Source of the DNA: Pseudobacteriovorax antillogorgiicola
GTDB taxonomy: Bacteria > Bdellovibrionota_B > Oligoflexia > Oligoflexales > CAIYRB01
Assembly: GCA_945862295.1 (NCBI GenBank)
Contig: CAMAXT010000011.1
Location: forward strand, 1-50,264
Direction: 5' to 3'
Length of the DNA stretch: 50,264 nt
Shown here: positions 43,144 to 50,264 of the stretch, piece after piece
How positions within the stretch are numbered: the first letter of the stretch is position 1
Layout: every line of letters begins with the position of its first letter
Notes under the pieces: generated by a model
The model's input: the letters and a program-made list of their open reading frames with translations, nothing else
What the model was told of the DNA's origin: nothing
Databases searched by the model: none
Made by a program: the position numbers and the translations under genes

Positions 43144-43707
43144 TTGCAGTTCATTCTCGACCTCGATAAACAGCTCTTTCTCGCCATCAATGAGATGTCT
43201 GGGTCTTATCTGTTCGATCAATCGATGCTGGTTGTTTCGGCGCGTTGGCCTTGGGTGGTTTTGATTTTAGCGATCGCTTTAGTGACGATTGTTAAACGGC
43301 AGTGGTCCAAATTGCGCGTCGTACTTGTGAGTGTTGCGATCTTAGGTTTCTGCGATGCGGTAACAACCTATGGGTTGAAGAACAATTTCGAAAGACTTAG
43401 GCCGTGTAATGAGCTGGAAGGCGTCAACTTGGTTCAACCAAGTTGCGGCAGTAAGTTCGGATTTCCTTCAAACCACGCAGCAAACGGTGCAGCACTTGCG
43501 AATTCTATCTTTATTCTGGTTCGCAATCGACGCTACAGTTTAGGCATAGCTGGCTTAGTAGTGGCGGTCTGTTTTAGCCGCGTTTACCTGGGAGTTCACT
43601 ATCCACTGGACGTTCTTTGTGGGGCACTCTTCGGTGCGATAATTGCTTTTTTGATACTGAAGAGTATAGAGACATTTCATCCGGGCTTTTTTAAAGCTCT
43701 CCAGTGA
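43144..43707 (+). CDS. PAP2-family membrane phosphatase
   Basis: A 187-residue inner-membrane protein with about five helices and the full PAP2 phosphatase signature: KNNFERLRP (Kx6RP), PSNH (PSGH variant) and SRVYLGVHYPLD (SRx5Hx3D). Such enzymes dephosphorylate undecaprenyl pyrophosphate, lipid A or phosphatidic acid; undecaprenyl or lipid A substrates are the likely ones here, but cannot be separated. Start is a TTG at 43144. Its 3' end overlaps the convergent M1-like gene by 17 bases. Confidence 0.9.
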   Translation: MQFILDLDKQLFLAINEMSGSYLFDQSMLVVSARWPWVVLILAIALVTIVKRQWSKLRVVLVSVAILGFCDAVTTYGLKNNFERLRPCNELEGVNLVQPSCGSKFGFPSNHAANGAALANSIFILVRNRRYSLGIAGLVVAVCFSRVYLGVHYPLDVLCGALFGAIIAFLILKSIETFHPGFFKALQ

Positions 43708-46468
43708 TGTCAAAAACGAAACCAGGTTTTTTCTTAGTCTCGCTTCCAGCCGAGGAAGATAGGATCGCAAGAAATGTAAAGCGAGTAACTGCTAGGGAAC
43801 CGACGCCAGAAATATCGCCCCCAAGAGGCAAGACTACACCGAGACCTTTTGATCTGTACTCGATATCAAAGTCATAGGCTTTGCCCCAGTCAGCATAGAC
43901 CCGCCACTGGATTTGCCTGGACAACACGACAGTGCTTTCTGGAATCGGCAGATAGAACGGAAGAGCGATACTTGCCTCACCAGCGACAATGTCGGCTGAT
44001 TTATCCAGTCCCCTAATATCTATTTTCAAATTAGCTTCTTTGATTTCGTTTGGTTTAAATTTTGCTGAATCAGGCGGCGATCCCGAAGAAATGGTTTTAC
44101 CCCTGAAAAACCGCGCCATGATTCCGGAGCGCTCGGTAAAATTAAAGATACCCATGGCCGCAACTTTGTTTCTCTGGAACGAAAAACTCTGACCTTGCTC
44201 AGGTGAAATTTCGCTTTCAGTGCTTAAATCGTAAAAATAATTTAACGATTGGCCTTTTGGCCGCAGATTAAGATCGGCACCGAAGGTTTGGTGGGTTTGC
44301 TCTTTGTCTCCCGGGTGATCGCGGTTACGGACTTTTACCTGACCGCTTACTTGCAAGGAGTCGTTATCTAGGATCGGCGAGCGGATAGCATTTAACTCAA
44401 CGACCCGGTCATTTTCAAAAGAATAATTTACTGAGAGCTCTCCTTTGAGTGCCCAATCGGGAAGGGCATAGAGGAGTCTCAACTGATAGAACCATTGATT
44501 GGTCGACGGCGCGTGTTCGATCCTGCCGAGAATGCCGCTTTGCACGTACTTAAAGATCGCACTGCCAATTCCAATCGCCGCCGGTTCACCAGGAAGCCGA
44601 TAGCCGTAGGGAAACCAAACGACGGAGTATCGGTCATCATGGATTGTTTCGACCGTACCTGGAAAAAAGACTAGGCTCGGCATGCCGGTCTTATTGTCAA
44701 AACGATTTGAATCGAATGTCTCGTGATCAGGATCGACAAGTGCTTTTTCTGGTTTAAAGGGGGAACGAAATTCCGCAACCCAGAGGCCATCGGCTCCACG
44801 TAACGCCCTTGTTTTTTGCGAATTTCCAGCTTGATCTTTAATTTGAATCATCGGCGGGTAATCGACAGATCCAGTCTGTTCAGCAACGACTCTGACGCGA
44901 TGCGAAGCGCCTTCGAGGTTGCTTTCAAATGATTCGATAGAAAAATCCGGCCAACCGGAATCCGTCCACCACGCGAGCAGGCCTTTTGACACACTCTGGC
45001 GCACTTCACTGCTAAACGGTGAGGGCAGATCGTTGACGAATTGATAAAAATTTAACGGGGTGATGGCCTGGTTTTGATAGCGAAGATAGAATGCGCGCAA
45101 AAATGCAGCGAATTCTTTCTTCCCAACCAAATGCATGATTTGTCGAAGAGAAAATGCGGCACGTATATATGAAAGTCCGTGCTGGGTATCCTGAGTTCCC
45201 AGACTTTTCAAATCACTGTCTGTTAGGGTCGTGTAGGGAGAAAGGCGGCGCAGACTGGCTGCAGTAAACGCGCTCATTTGAAGATAATTGAAGGAAAGAA
45301 AGCGGCCACCTTTATTGTATTCTTTGAATAAATCGAATGCCGGAGAAATCTGTTGCAGTGTTTCGAGAGTGAGAAATTCAACCAGTCCCGAGATCAACCA
45401 TTCGTCATCTTTTCCAGAATCGATCGACGCCCCAAACCATTGACGGACAAGTTGGGTGACGGCAGTCCAGTGGATCCAATTTAACCAGTCCTTTTGAATT
45501 CTGTTGGCAAACTCTTGCTTGGGGCGATTGATAGAGATCATTTCTGGAATTGAGTAACGCTGAAGTTCGTCAGTTTCGATGATATTGAGAGTCTTAAAAG
45601 GGAAAGCACCGAGATATTCTTGAATTATAGGAAGTGCTGCCGAGACCGTCTTCGTCACATCTTTGAATTCTGGCGATGAATATTTGTAATTTACCTTTAA
45701 TGCACCGAATGTTTCGGTATGGCTGATTAAGCCCTTTGTTAAAACAAAGGCTAAACTTCGCTGTGACGATGATATTGTCGCGACCGAATCAGAACTTGTC
45801 CCCGTTCCGGTATATTCCCAGCCTGCAGGGAATTTTATCGTACCAGCGAAATCAACTGCTTTTGGGGCACTAAGAGACGTTTCTGCGCCGACTAAACATT
45901 CGTCGGCGATGACCGGTAAAAATCCATCAAAAAATAGCTCGCGTTCACTAGATTCAGCTAGTTTTGGGATCCTTGAATTTATCTGAAACTCGAGTGTGTC
46001 GGCACTTGTCCAGCCGATCGGAAGTTCAACTCTCAGAAAATGATTCATGGGTGTCGAAATAATTTTTGCAGGTGCTGCTAGGGTTAAGCTTGTTCCGCCG
46101 CCGGTAAACTGTAGGACATTTCGCTGGGACGTAATGTCATTGAAACGTTTAATCGAGCCCCTATCAAGACCGTAGCCACTCCAATTGTAGGGAATGAAAA
46201 GACAGTTGCTCGAACCAGCGTCGAAATTAGTGATTCTGAGTTTTCCAACGACAGAGTCGGGAAGATTTCTGTTATTGGGAATGACGTTAAGATCGAAATC
46301 GAACTTAATCGCATTGTCTTTTGGATTTTGCGCATGAAGAGAAGCACCATAAAAACCGACGCCCATCAATGTGATGAACGCCAGCAGCATTGCCTTTAGG
46401 GTTGAAGCCCTTGAATGCGGAAATGGCTGCAATTTACGCCTCAGATTCGAAAAATCTCTTTCCTTCAT
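43691..46468 (-). CDS. Exported M1-aminopeptidase-like protein with lost active site and beta-rich C-terminus
   Basis: A 925-residue protein with a signal peptide (AMLLAFITLMGVGFYGASLHAQ). Residues about 50-270 are beta-rich like the M1 N-terminal domain. At 335-365 the M1 core can be aligned: canonical HELAHQWFG is TQLVRQWFG (338-346), and NEGFA is ISGLV (359-363). Both His and both Glu needed for zinc and catalysis are gone. A helical region follows to about 520, then a long beta-rich part (about 530-925) with segments such as KGLGVVLPLGGDISGVGSLAVTRFTF that recall an outer-membrane barrel. The start at 46468 overlaps fadJ by 35 bases; an alternative ATG is at 46390. Confidence 0.72.
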   Translation of the reverse strand: MKERDFSNLRRKLQPFPHSRASTLKAMLLAFITLMGVGFYGASLHAQNPKDNAIKFDFDLNVIPNNRNLPDSVVGKLRITNFDAGSSNCLFIPYNWSGYGLDRGSIKRFNDITSQRNVLQFTGGGTSLTLAAPAKIISTPMNHFLRVELPIGWTSADTLEFQINSRIPKLAESSERELFFDGFLPVIADECLVGAETSLSAPKAVDFAGTIKFPAGWEYTGTGTSSDSVATISSSQRSLAFVLTKGLISHTETFGALKVNYKYSSPEFKDVTKTVSAALPIIQEYLGAFPFKTLNIIETDELQRYSIPEMISINRPKQEFANRIQKDWLNWIHWTAVTQLVRQWFGASIDSGKDDEWLISGLVEFLTLETLQQISPAFDLFKEYNKGGRFLSFNYLQMSAFTAASLRRLSPYTTLTDSDLKSLGTQDTQHGLSYIRAAFSLRQIMHLVGKKEFAAFLRAFYLRYQNQAITPLNFYQFVNDLPSPFSSEVRQSVSKGLLAWWTDSGWPDFSIESFESNLEGASHRVRVVAEQTGSVDYPPMIQIKDQAGNSQKTRALRGADGLWVAEFRSPFKPEKALVDPDHETFDSNRFDNKTGMPSLVFFPGTVETIHDDRYSVVWFPYGYRLPGEPAAIGIGSAIFKYVQSGILGRIEHAPSTNQWFYQLRLLYALPDWALKGELSVNYSFENDRVVELNAIRSPILDNDSLQVSGQVKVRNRDHPGDKEQTHQTFGADLNLRPKGQSLNYFYDLSTESEISPEQGQSFSFQRNKVAAMGIFNFTERSGIMARFFRGKTISSGSPPDSAKFKPNEIKEANLKIDIRGLDKSADIVAGEASIALPFYLPIPESTVVLSRQIQWRVYADWGKAYDFDIEYRSKGLGVVLPLGGDISGVGSLAVTRFTFLAILSSSAGSETKKKPGFVFDITGEL

Positions 46469-48593
46469 CCGCCATTTTCTGCAACAGGGCTGACGGTTTA
46501 AACCGCGGCCCGTACTTGTCAGATAGACCGTTTAGTCGTTCTATGATGACGCGTGCGCCCATATGATCGACGTATTTGAAAGGTCCACCTAAAAACGGAG
46601 GGAAGCCAAGGCCAAAAACGGCGCCGACATCGCCATCGGATGCAGACGCAAGGATACCTTCTTCCAAGCAACGAATGCTTTCGTTCACGAAAACAAGCAC
46701 ACAGCGATCAGAAATCTCTTCCTGGTCGAGTTTTCCTGGTGTTGGGGTGATCCCAAGAAGTTGATAAACCGAATTGTCCGCACGGCCTTTTTTACCATCT
46801 TGATACAGGTAGAAGCCCTTGTTGTTTTTTCGGCCCAAACGCCCGCTTTCTGCTACTGGCAGGAGTCCTTTTGGCGTACTCATCCGTTCAGGAAATGCAG
46901 CTTGAATTGTCTCGAGAACATGCATACCAACGTCGATACCGACTTCGTCGATCAGTGTGATTGGTCCAACAGGGAAACCGAATTCAACAAGCGCGCTGTC
47001 GATTGATTCGATAGGACAACCTTCCATCAACATCAATGATGCTTCATTGAGGAAAAACGAAAGCGCTCTCGTTGTATAAAACCCTGGGCCATCTTTGACG
47101 ACGATGACTTGTTTTCCGATGTCTTGACCGATTTCGACCGTACGTGCAGTTACCCATGGCTCTGTGGAATCAGTCACAATAACTTCAAGTAGAGGCATTT
47201 TTTCTACTGGCGAGAAGAAATGCATACCAATGACTCGGCCAGGATTTTTTGCGGCGGCAGCAATTTTTGTAATTGGAATTGCCGAGGTATTTGTCGCAAA
47301 AATGAAATTTTCACCTGCGTTTGCTTCGGTTGCTTTCAAAATCTTTTGTTTCAGGTCTAGGTCTTCGAACACAGCTTCAACAATGATGTCACAGTTTTTA
47401 AAGCCGGTTGTGTTTAACCCCGGTGAAACTAACGCCATTTTTTGAGCCATTTCAAATGGCTTCATACGCTTACGGGTTACTTTCTTGCCAAAGTAGTCGG
47501 AAATATGTTTGAGACAGCGGCCGACAGAATCCTTGTTTGGATCAGAAATGAGGACTTTATAGCCTTTTTCTACCGAAATTGTTGTAATGCCCGCACCCAT
47601 AAATCCAGCGCCGATGACGCCGATGTGTTCGGCCTTCTTCTTGCCAAACTTCTTGTCCCCCGCCTCCTTGAAGCGGTGTTTTTTAAGCGCGTTTGTCGCA
47701 TGGTAAAGGTGAACAAGGCTTTTACTTTCTCTCGTCAATGCAAGGTGACCAAAGAACTCAGCTTCTTTTTCCAAGCCTTTTGCGAGAGTAGCATCAAAAC
47801 CATCGAAAATCGCATCGAGTGCTTTGTAAGATGCTGGATAGAATCCCTTAGTCTTTTCGTCGATCATTTCTTTCGCTTTTTTGTAGATCAGTTTTCTACC
47901 AAGCGGGTTGCCTTCGGTCGCCCATTTCGGCAGATCCGACGACCATTTTTTCGATAAAGAGATTCCGGTTCCGCCAGATTTTTTTCGTTTTTGAACGGCA
48001 AGACGGATGGACTGTTCGCGCAGAAGTTGCGGAGGTACAACTTGATCTACGAGGCCTATTTTAAGTGCCTTTTTTGCAGGTACCTTTTTACCGGTAAGAA
48101 TCATATCCAGCGCACTTTGGATACCAATCAGCCTAGGCAGACGCTGGGTGCCGCCAGCGCCAGGTATAAGGCCCAACTGAATCTCAGGAAGCGCGAGCTT
48201 AGTTGAGTTTTCATCTGTTGCGATTCGCCAGGTGCAGGCAAGGGCTAACTCAAGACCGCCGCCAAGTGCCATGCCAGAGATGGCGGCGACGCTGGGCACC
48301 TTTAGAGTCTCAAGCTTTGTTAAAATCGCCTGCATGCTGCGGGCACCAGCAGACGCTTCGTCCGCTGTTTTAAATTTGGTGATCTCTTCAATATCGGCAC
48401 CGAGAATAAAATCTTTTTTCCCGCTCGTAATGACGATGCCGGCTAGGGTGCTGTCAGATTCGAACGACGCAAGAATATCATTGAATTCGCGAAGAGGTGC
48501 TTCGGACAGCACATTTACTGGCTTTTCTGCGTGGTTTAAAATGCAGACAGCGACGTTGCCGATCTCGCGTTCAATTTTCCAATACTTGTACAT
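46434..48593 (-). CDS. fadJ: Fatty acid oxidation complex subunit alpha (enoyl-CoA hydratase / 3-hydroxyacyl-CoA dehydrogenase)
   Basis: A 719-residue bifunctional enzyme of beta-oxidation. The crotonase-fold N-terminal domain contains GADIEEI, GMALGGGLELALACTWRIA and LPEIQLGLIPGAGGTQRLPRL, including both catalytic Glu positions. The NAD-binding domain starts at GVIGAGFMGAGI (about residue 311), with HFFSPVEKMPLLEVI further on, and the two C-terminal 3HCDH domains follow (GFPVGPITLIDEVGIDVG). Length and partner resemble FadJ. It is preceded by the thiolase gene (12-base gap) and followed by the M1-like gene with overlap. Confidence 0.93.
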   Translation of the reverse strand: MYKYWKIEREIGNVAVCILNHAEKPVNVLSEAPLREFNDILASFESDSTLAGIVITSGKKDFILGADIEEITKFKTADEASAGARSMQAILTKLETLKVPSVAAISGMALGGGLELALACTWRIATDENSTKLALPEIQLGLIPGAGGTQRLPRLIGIQSALDMILTGKKVPAKKALKIGLVDQVVPPQLLREQSIRLAVQKRKKSGGTGISLSKKWSSDLPKWATEGNPLGRKLIYKKAKEMIDEKTKGFYPASYKALDAIFDGFDATLAKGLEKEAEFFGHLALTRESKSLVHLYHATNALKKHRFKEAGDKKFGKKKAEHIGVIGAGFMGAGITTISVEKGYKVLISDPNKDSVGRCLKHISDYFGKKVTRKRMKPFEMAQKMALVSPGLNTTGFKNCDIIVEAVFEDLDLKQKILKATEANAGENFIFATNTSAIPITKIAAAAKNPGRVIGMHFFSPVEKMPLLEVIVTDSTEPWVTARTVEIGQDIGKQVIVVKDGPGFYTTRALSFFLNEASLMLMEGCPIESIDSALVEFGFPVGPITLIDEVGIDVGMHVLETIQAAFPERMSTPKGLLPVAESGRLGRKNNKGFYLYQDGKKGRADNSVYQLLGITPTPGKLDQEEISDRCVLVFVNESIRCLEEGILASASDGDVGAVFGLGFPPFLGGPFKYVDHMGARVIIERLNGLSDKYGPRFKPSALLQKMADEGKRFFESEA

Positions 48594-48605
48594 AAATATG
48601 ACTCC

Positions 48606-49928
48606 TCAAATTCTTTCGATTAGCATGGCGCCGGCCATGGCGCCGGCAGCGCAGATTGCAATGACGCCAAACTGTTTGTCTGAGCGAATGAGTTCGTTTG
48701 CTAAGGTGGTGGCAAGCCTCGCGCCAGTTGCACCGAATGGATGTCCGATCGCAATCGCGCCCCCGTTAACATTCAAGCGGTCCATCGGAAATGCACCGAT
48801 ACCTTTTTCGCCAAAGTATTTGTCCATGAACCCATCGGATTCCATCGAACGAATGCAGCTAAGAACCTGGGCCGCAAATGCTTCGTGGATTTCGAAAAGG
48901 TCGATGTCGGATACTTTCAAATTATTTTTCTTAAGCAGAAGTGGGATCGCGATCGCTGGACCGATGAGCAGTTGCTCGTAGGGATTTACCGCTACAAAAA
49001 CAGAGTCGCGGATGATTGCTTTCGGTTTGAGCCCGAGCGAGCGCACGCGGGCGTCATCGCCAATTAACGTGATGGAAGCGCCATCTGTTAATGAGCTTGA
49101 GTTTGCGGCAGTAAGTGAGCCGTATTTTTTATCAAATGCAGGCTTTAGATTCGCCATTGCTTCGAGTGAGGTGTCGGCTCGGACGATGTTGTCTTTATCG
49201 ACGCAAACGTTGTATTTCGGCGAGGGCCAGATTGGAATGATCTCGTCGTTGAATCTGCCGGCTTCTTGGGCGTTGGCAGCTTTATGATGGGATTCAACAG
49301 CGAAACGGTCTTGATCCTCGCGGCTAATCAAATTGAATTTAGCCATCATCTCTGCGTGCTCACCCATAGTGAAACCAGTAAGTGGCTCACTAAGAGCCGG
49401 TGGTTTTGGCAGCCAGTCTTTAGCACTGAATTGTTTGACCATATTCAGTTTGTCGGTGGCAGAGCGAGATTTGCTGACTTTCACAAGGAATTTGCGGGCT
49501 TCTTTCGAATAGACGATTGGCACATCGCTCAAACATTCCACGCCACCAGCTAGGACGATTGCCGGTGTTCCGGATGCAATTTGGCGCGCAGCATCTGCGA
49601 TAGTTTGCATGCTGCTAGTGCACGCACGGTTAAGTGTATAGCCGTGAATGTGGGGCGGCAGTCCAAGATTGATCGCTGCATCTCTGGCAACGTTGCCGTT
49701 TTTTGTTTGGGGGACCACCACACCGCAACTGAGTTCATCGACCTCCATCATGTCGATGCCGACTTTTCTGATAAAGCCTTCGGTTACACGGCTGAATAGT
49801 TCCAGTGCGTCGCAATCCTCGAAAGACCCAAATGATTTAACAAAAGCCGATCTGGCTCCATCTACTAAAACCGGTTTGCCGTTTCCTTTTGGCAATGGTC
49901 GTTTAAACTTCGATTCTGTCATTGTCAC
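48606..49928 (-). CDS. fadI: Acetyl-CoA acyltransferase (3-ketoacyl-CoA thiolase), FadI-like
   Basis: A 440-residue thiolase that cleaves 3-ketoacyl-CoA in the last step of beta-oxidation. The nucleophile Cys lies in NRACTSSMQT (about residue 100), the His in GGAIAIGHPFGATGARL, and the second Cys in ICAAGAMAGAMLIERI, which varies from the usual CAAGGxGAAM of FadI at several Gly positions. The length and sequence suit FadI (about 436). First gene of the fadI-fadJ operon; a short near-palindrome lies about 20-30 bases before its ATG. Confidence 0.93.
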   Translation of the reverse strand: MTMTESKFKRPLPKGNGKPVLVDGARSAFVKSFGSFEDCDALELFSRVTEGFIRKVGIDMMEVDELSCGVVVPQTKNGNVARDAAINLGLPPHIHGYTLNRACTSSMQTIADAARQIASGTPAIVLAGGVECLSDVPIVYSKEARKFLVKVSKSRSATDKLNMVKQFSAKDWLPKPPALSEPLTGFTMGEHAEMMAKFNLISREDQDRFAVESHHKAANAQEAGRFNDEIIPIWPSPKYNVCVDKDNIVRADTSLEAMANLKPAFDKKYGSLTAANSSSLTDGASITLIGDDARVRSLGLKPKAIIRDSVFVAVNPYEQLLIGPAIAIPLLLKKNNLKVSDIDLFEIHEAFAAQVLSCIRSMESDGFMDKYFGEKGIGAFPMDRLNVNGGAIAIGHPFGATGARLATTLANELIRSDKQFGVIAICAAGAMAGAMLIERI

Positions 49929-49946
49929 TCCACTAGGGCGCAGTTT

Positions 49947-49958
49947 TGAACGCGCTCA
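49947..49958. promoter_or_regulatory. Near-palindrome before fadI (candidate operator)
   Basis: TGAACGCGCTCA is a 12-base sequence whose reverse complement, TGAGCGCGTTCA, matches at 10 of 12 positions (core CGCG). It lies 19-30 bases before the fadI ATG at 49928. It could be the binding site of a fatty-acid-responsive repressor, but I recognise no consensus. Confidence 0.35.
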
Positions 49959-50177
49959 TAAATTGCCTTAAATTATGGCTTACAGCTTATTAAATGTAGG
50001 CAATAAAATCGATAAATGATCTATGAATCGGCACTGTACAGATTTGAGGCGGAAGTGGTTCCTCATCGACCGCTTTTTGTGTCCGGGCCGAGGTTGGTGG
50101 TTAGTTGGTGAACATGCGATAATAAGCATAAGAATCTCGCTTTTCGGCTTGTCCAATGCCACCATCCGAGGACAAAA

Positions 50178-50264
50178 TTGATAAAAAATCTAATTACCAT
50201 TTTATCGTCAGTGGTTATCGTTTGTTGCGTCAGCGCTTGCGGGGGCGGCGGTGATGGCGCTAAG
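50178..50264 (+). CDS. Start of a lipoprotein gene, cut by window edge
   Basis: A TTG at 50178 is preceded by GAGGA (50168-50172) with a 5-base spacer. The first 29 residues form a type II signal peptide: basic IKN, hydrophobic core LITILSSVVIVCC and lipobox VSAC followed by GGGG. The rest of the gene is outside the window, so function is unknown. It is divergent from fadI; 249 bases separate them. Confidence 0.65.
   Translation, partial: MIKNLITILSSVVIVCCVSACGGGGDGAK

Noticed and set aside
47442-47957. 171-codon open frame on the plus strand, antisense to fadJ.
   Set aside because: It is a shadow of the conserved fadJ frame, without a ribosome binding site or family match.
1-50264. Search for tRNA, rRNA, CRISPR arrays, insertion sequences, prophage genes and defence systems.
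   Set aside because: No cloverleaf-like sequence, spaced repeats, transposase, integrase or known defence gene was seen; by-eye reading could still miss a degenerate or short RNA gene.

Overview
The window looks like chromosomal DNA of a Gram-negative bacterium of the deltaproteobacterial / Bdellovibrionota (Oligoflexia-like) kind. This is an inference from gene content: lipoproteins, LysM and outer-membrane-type proteins; an AgmX/PglI protein with ExbB/ExbD-like partners, as in Myxococcus and Bdellovibrio relatives; a B-type SdhCAB with a single cytochrome b subunit; separate PurS, PurQ and small PurL; RNase J; and an RpoH-type sigma factor. Genes are dense, most of them housekeeping. There is no phage, insertion sequence, CRISPR array, rRNA or tRNA that I can see.

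Layout. (1) 1-4886, minus strand: the start of a division and cell-wall (dcw) cluster, mraZ-rsmH-ftsL-ftsI-murE (murE is cut by the window edge). It is preceded by a promoter and three MraZ boxes on an exact 10-bp period. (2) 4958-7221: an orphan membrane protein and a divergent LysM lipoprotein, separated by a 356-bp intergenic region. (3) 7625-13672: an AmgK-MurU-like pair predicted to recycle MurNAc, a lipid/diacylglycerol kinase-like protein, an RpoH-type sigma factor and a UvrD/Rep helicase. (4) 13852-18583, plus strand: an isoprenylcysteine methyltransferase-like protein, YajC, an exported beta-rich protein and an M16 peptidase. (5) 18660-26753, plus strand: sdhCAB followed closely by purSQLF. 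(6) 26921-28893: a von Willebrand A lipoprotein behind a sigma-54-like promoter, and RNase PH with its ribosome binding site inside a terminator-like hairpin.

(7) 28902-42285, minus strand: a long run. Transcribed first is an FHA/HD-GYP protein, then a tight cluster exbB-exbD-exbD-agmX-rnj-nucleosidase-nudix, then a PP2C phosphatase, an M23 peptidase, SecA and a tail-anchored protein. (8) 42446-43707: a small exported protein and a PAP2 phosphatase. (9) 43691-49928, minus strand: fadI-fadJ (anaerobic-type beta-oxidation pair) followed by a 925-residue exported protein that resembles an M1 aminopeptidase but has lost the zinc-binding and catalytic residues. (10) 50178 to the end: the start of a lipoprotein gene.

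The most unusual points are the degenerate M1-like protein in the fad cluster; the AgmX/ExbB/ExbD2 energy-transduction module, in which one ExbD-like subunit has no acidic residue in its membrane helix; the phased MraZ boxes; and several candidate operators (palindromes before sdhC, fadI and the methyltransferase gene, and the hairpin over the rph ribosome binding site).
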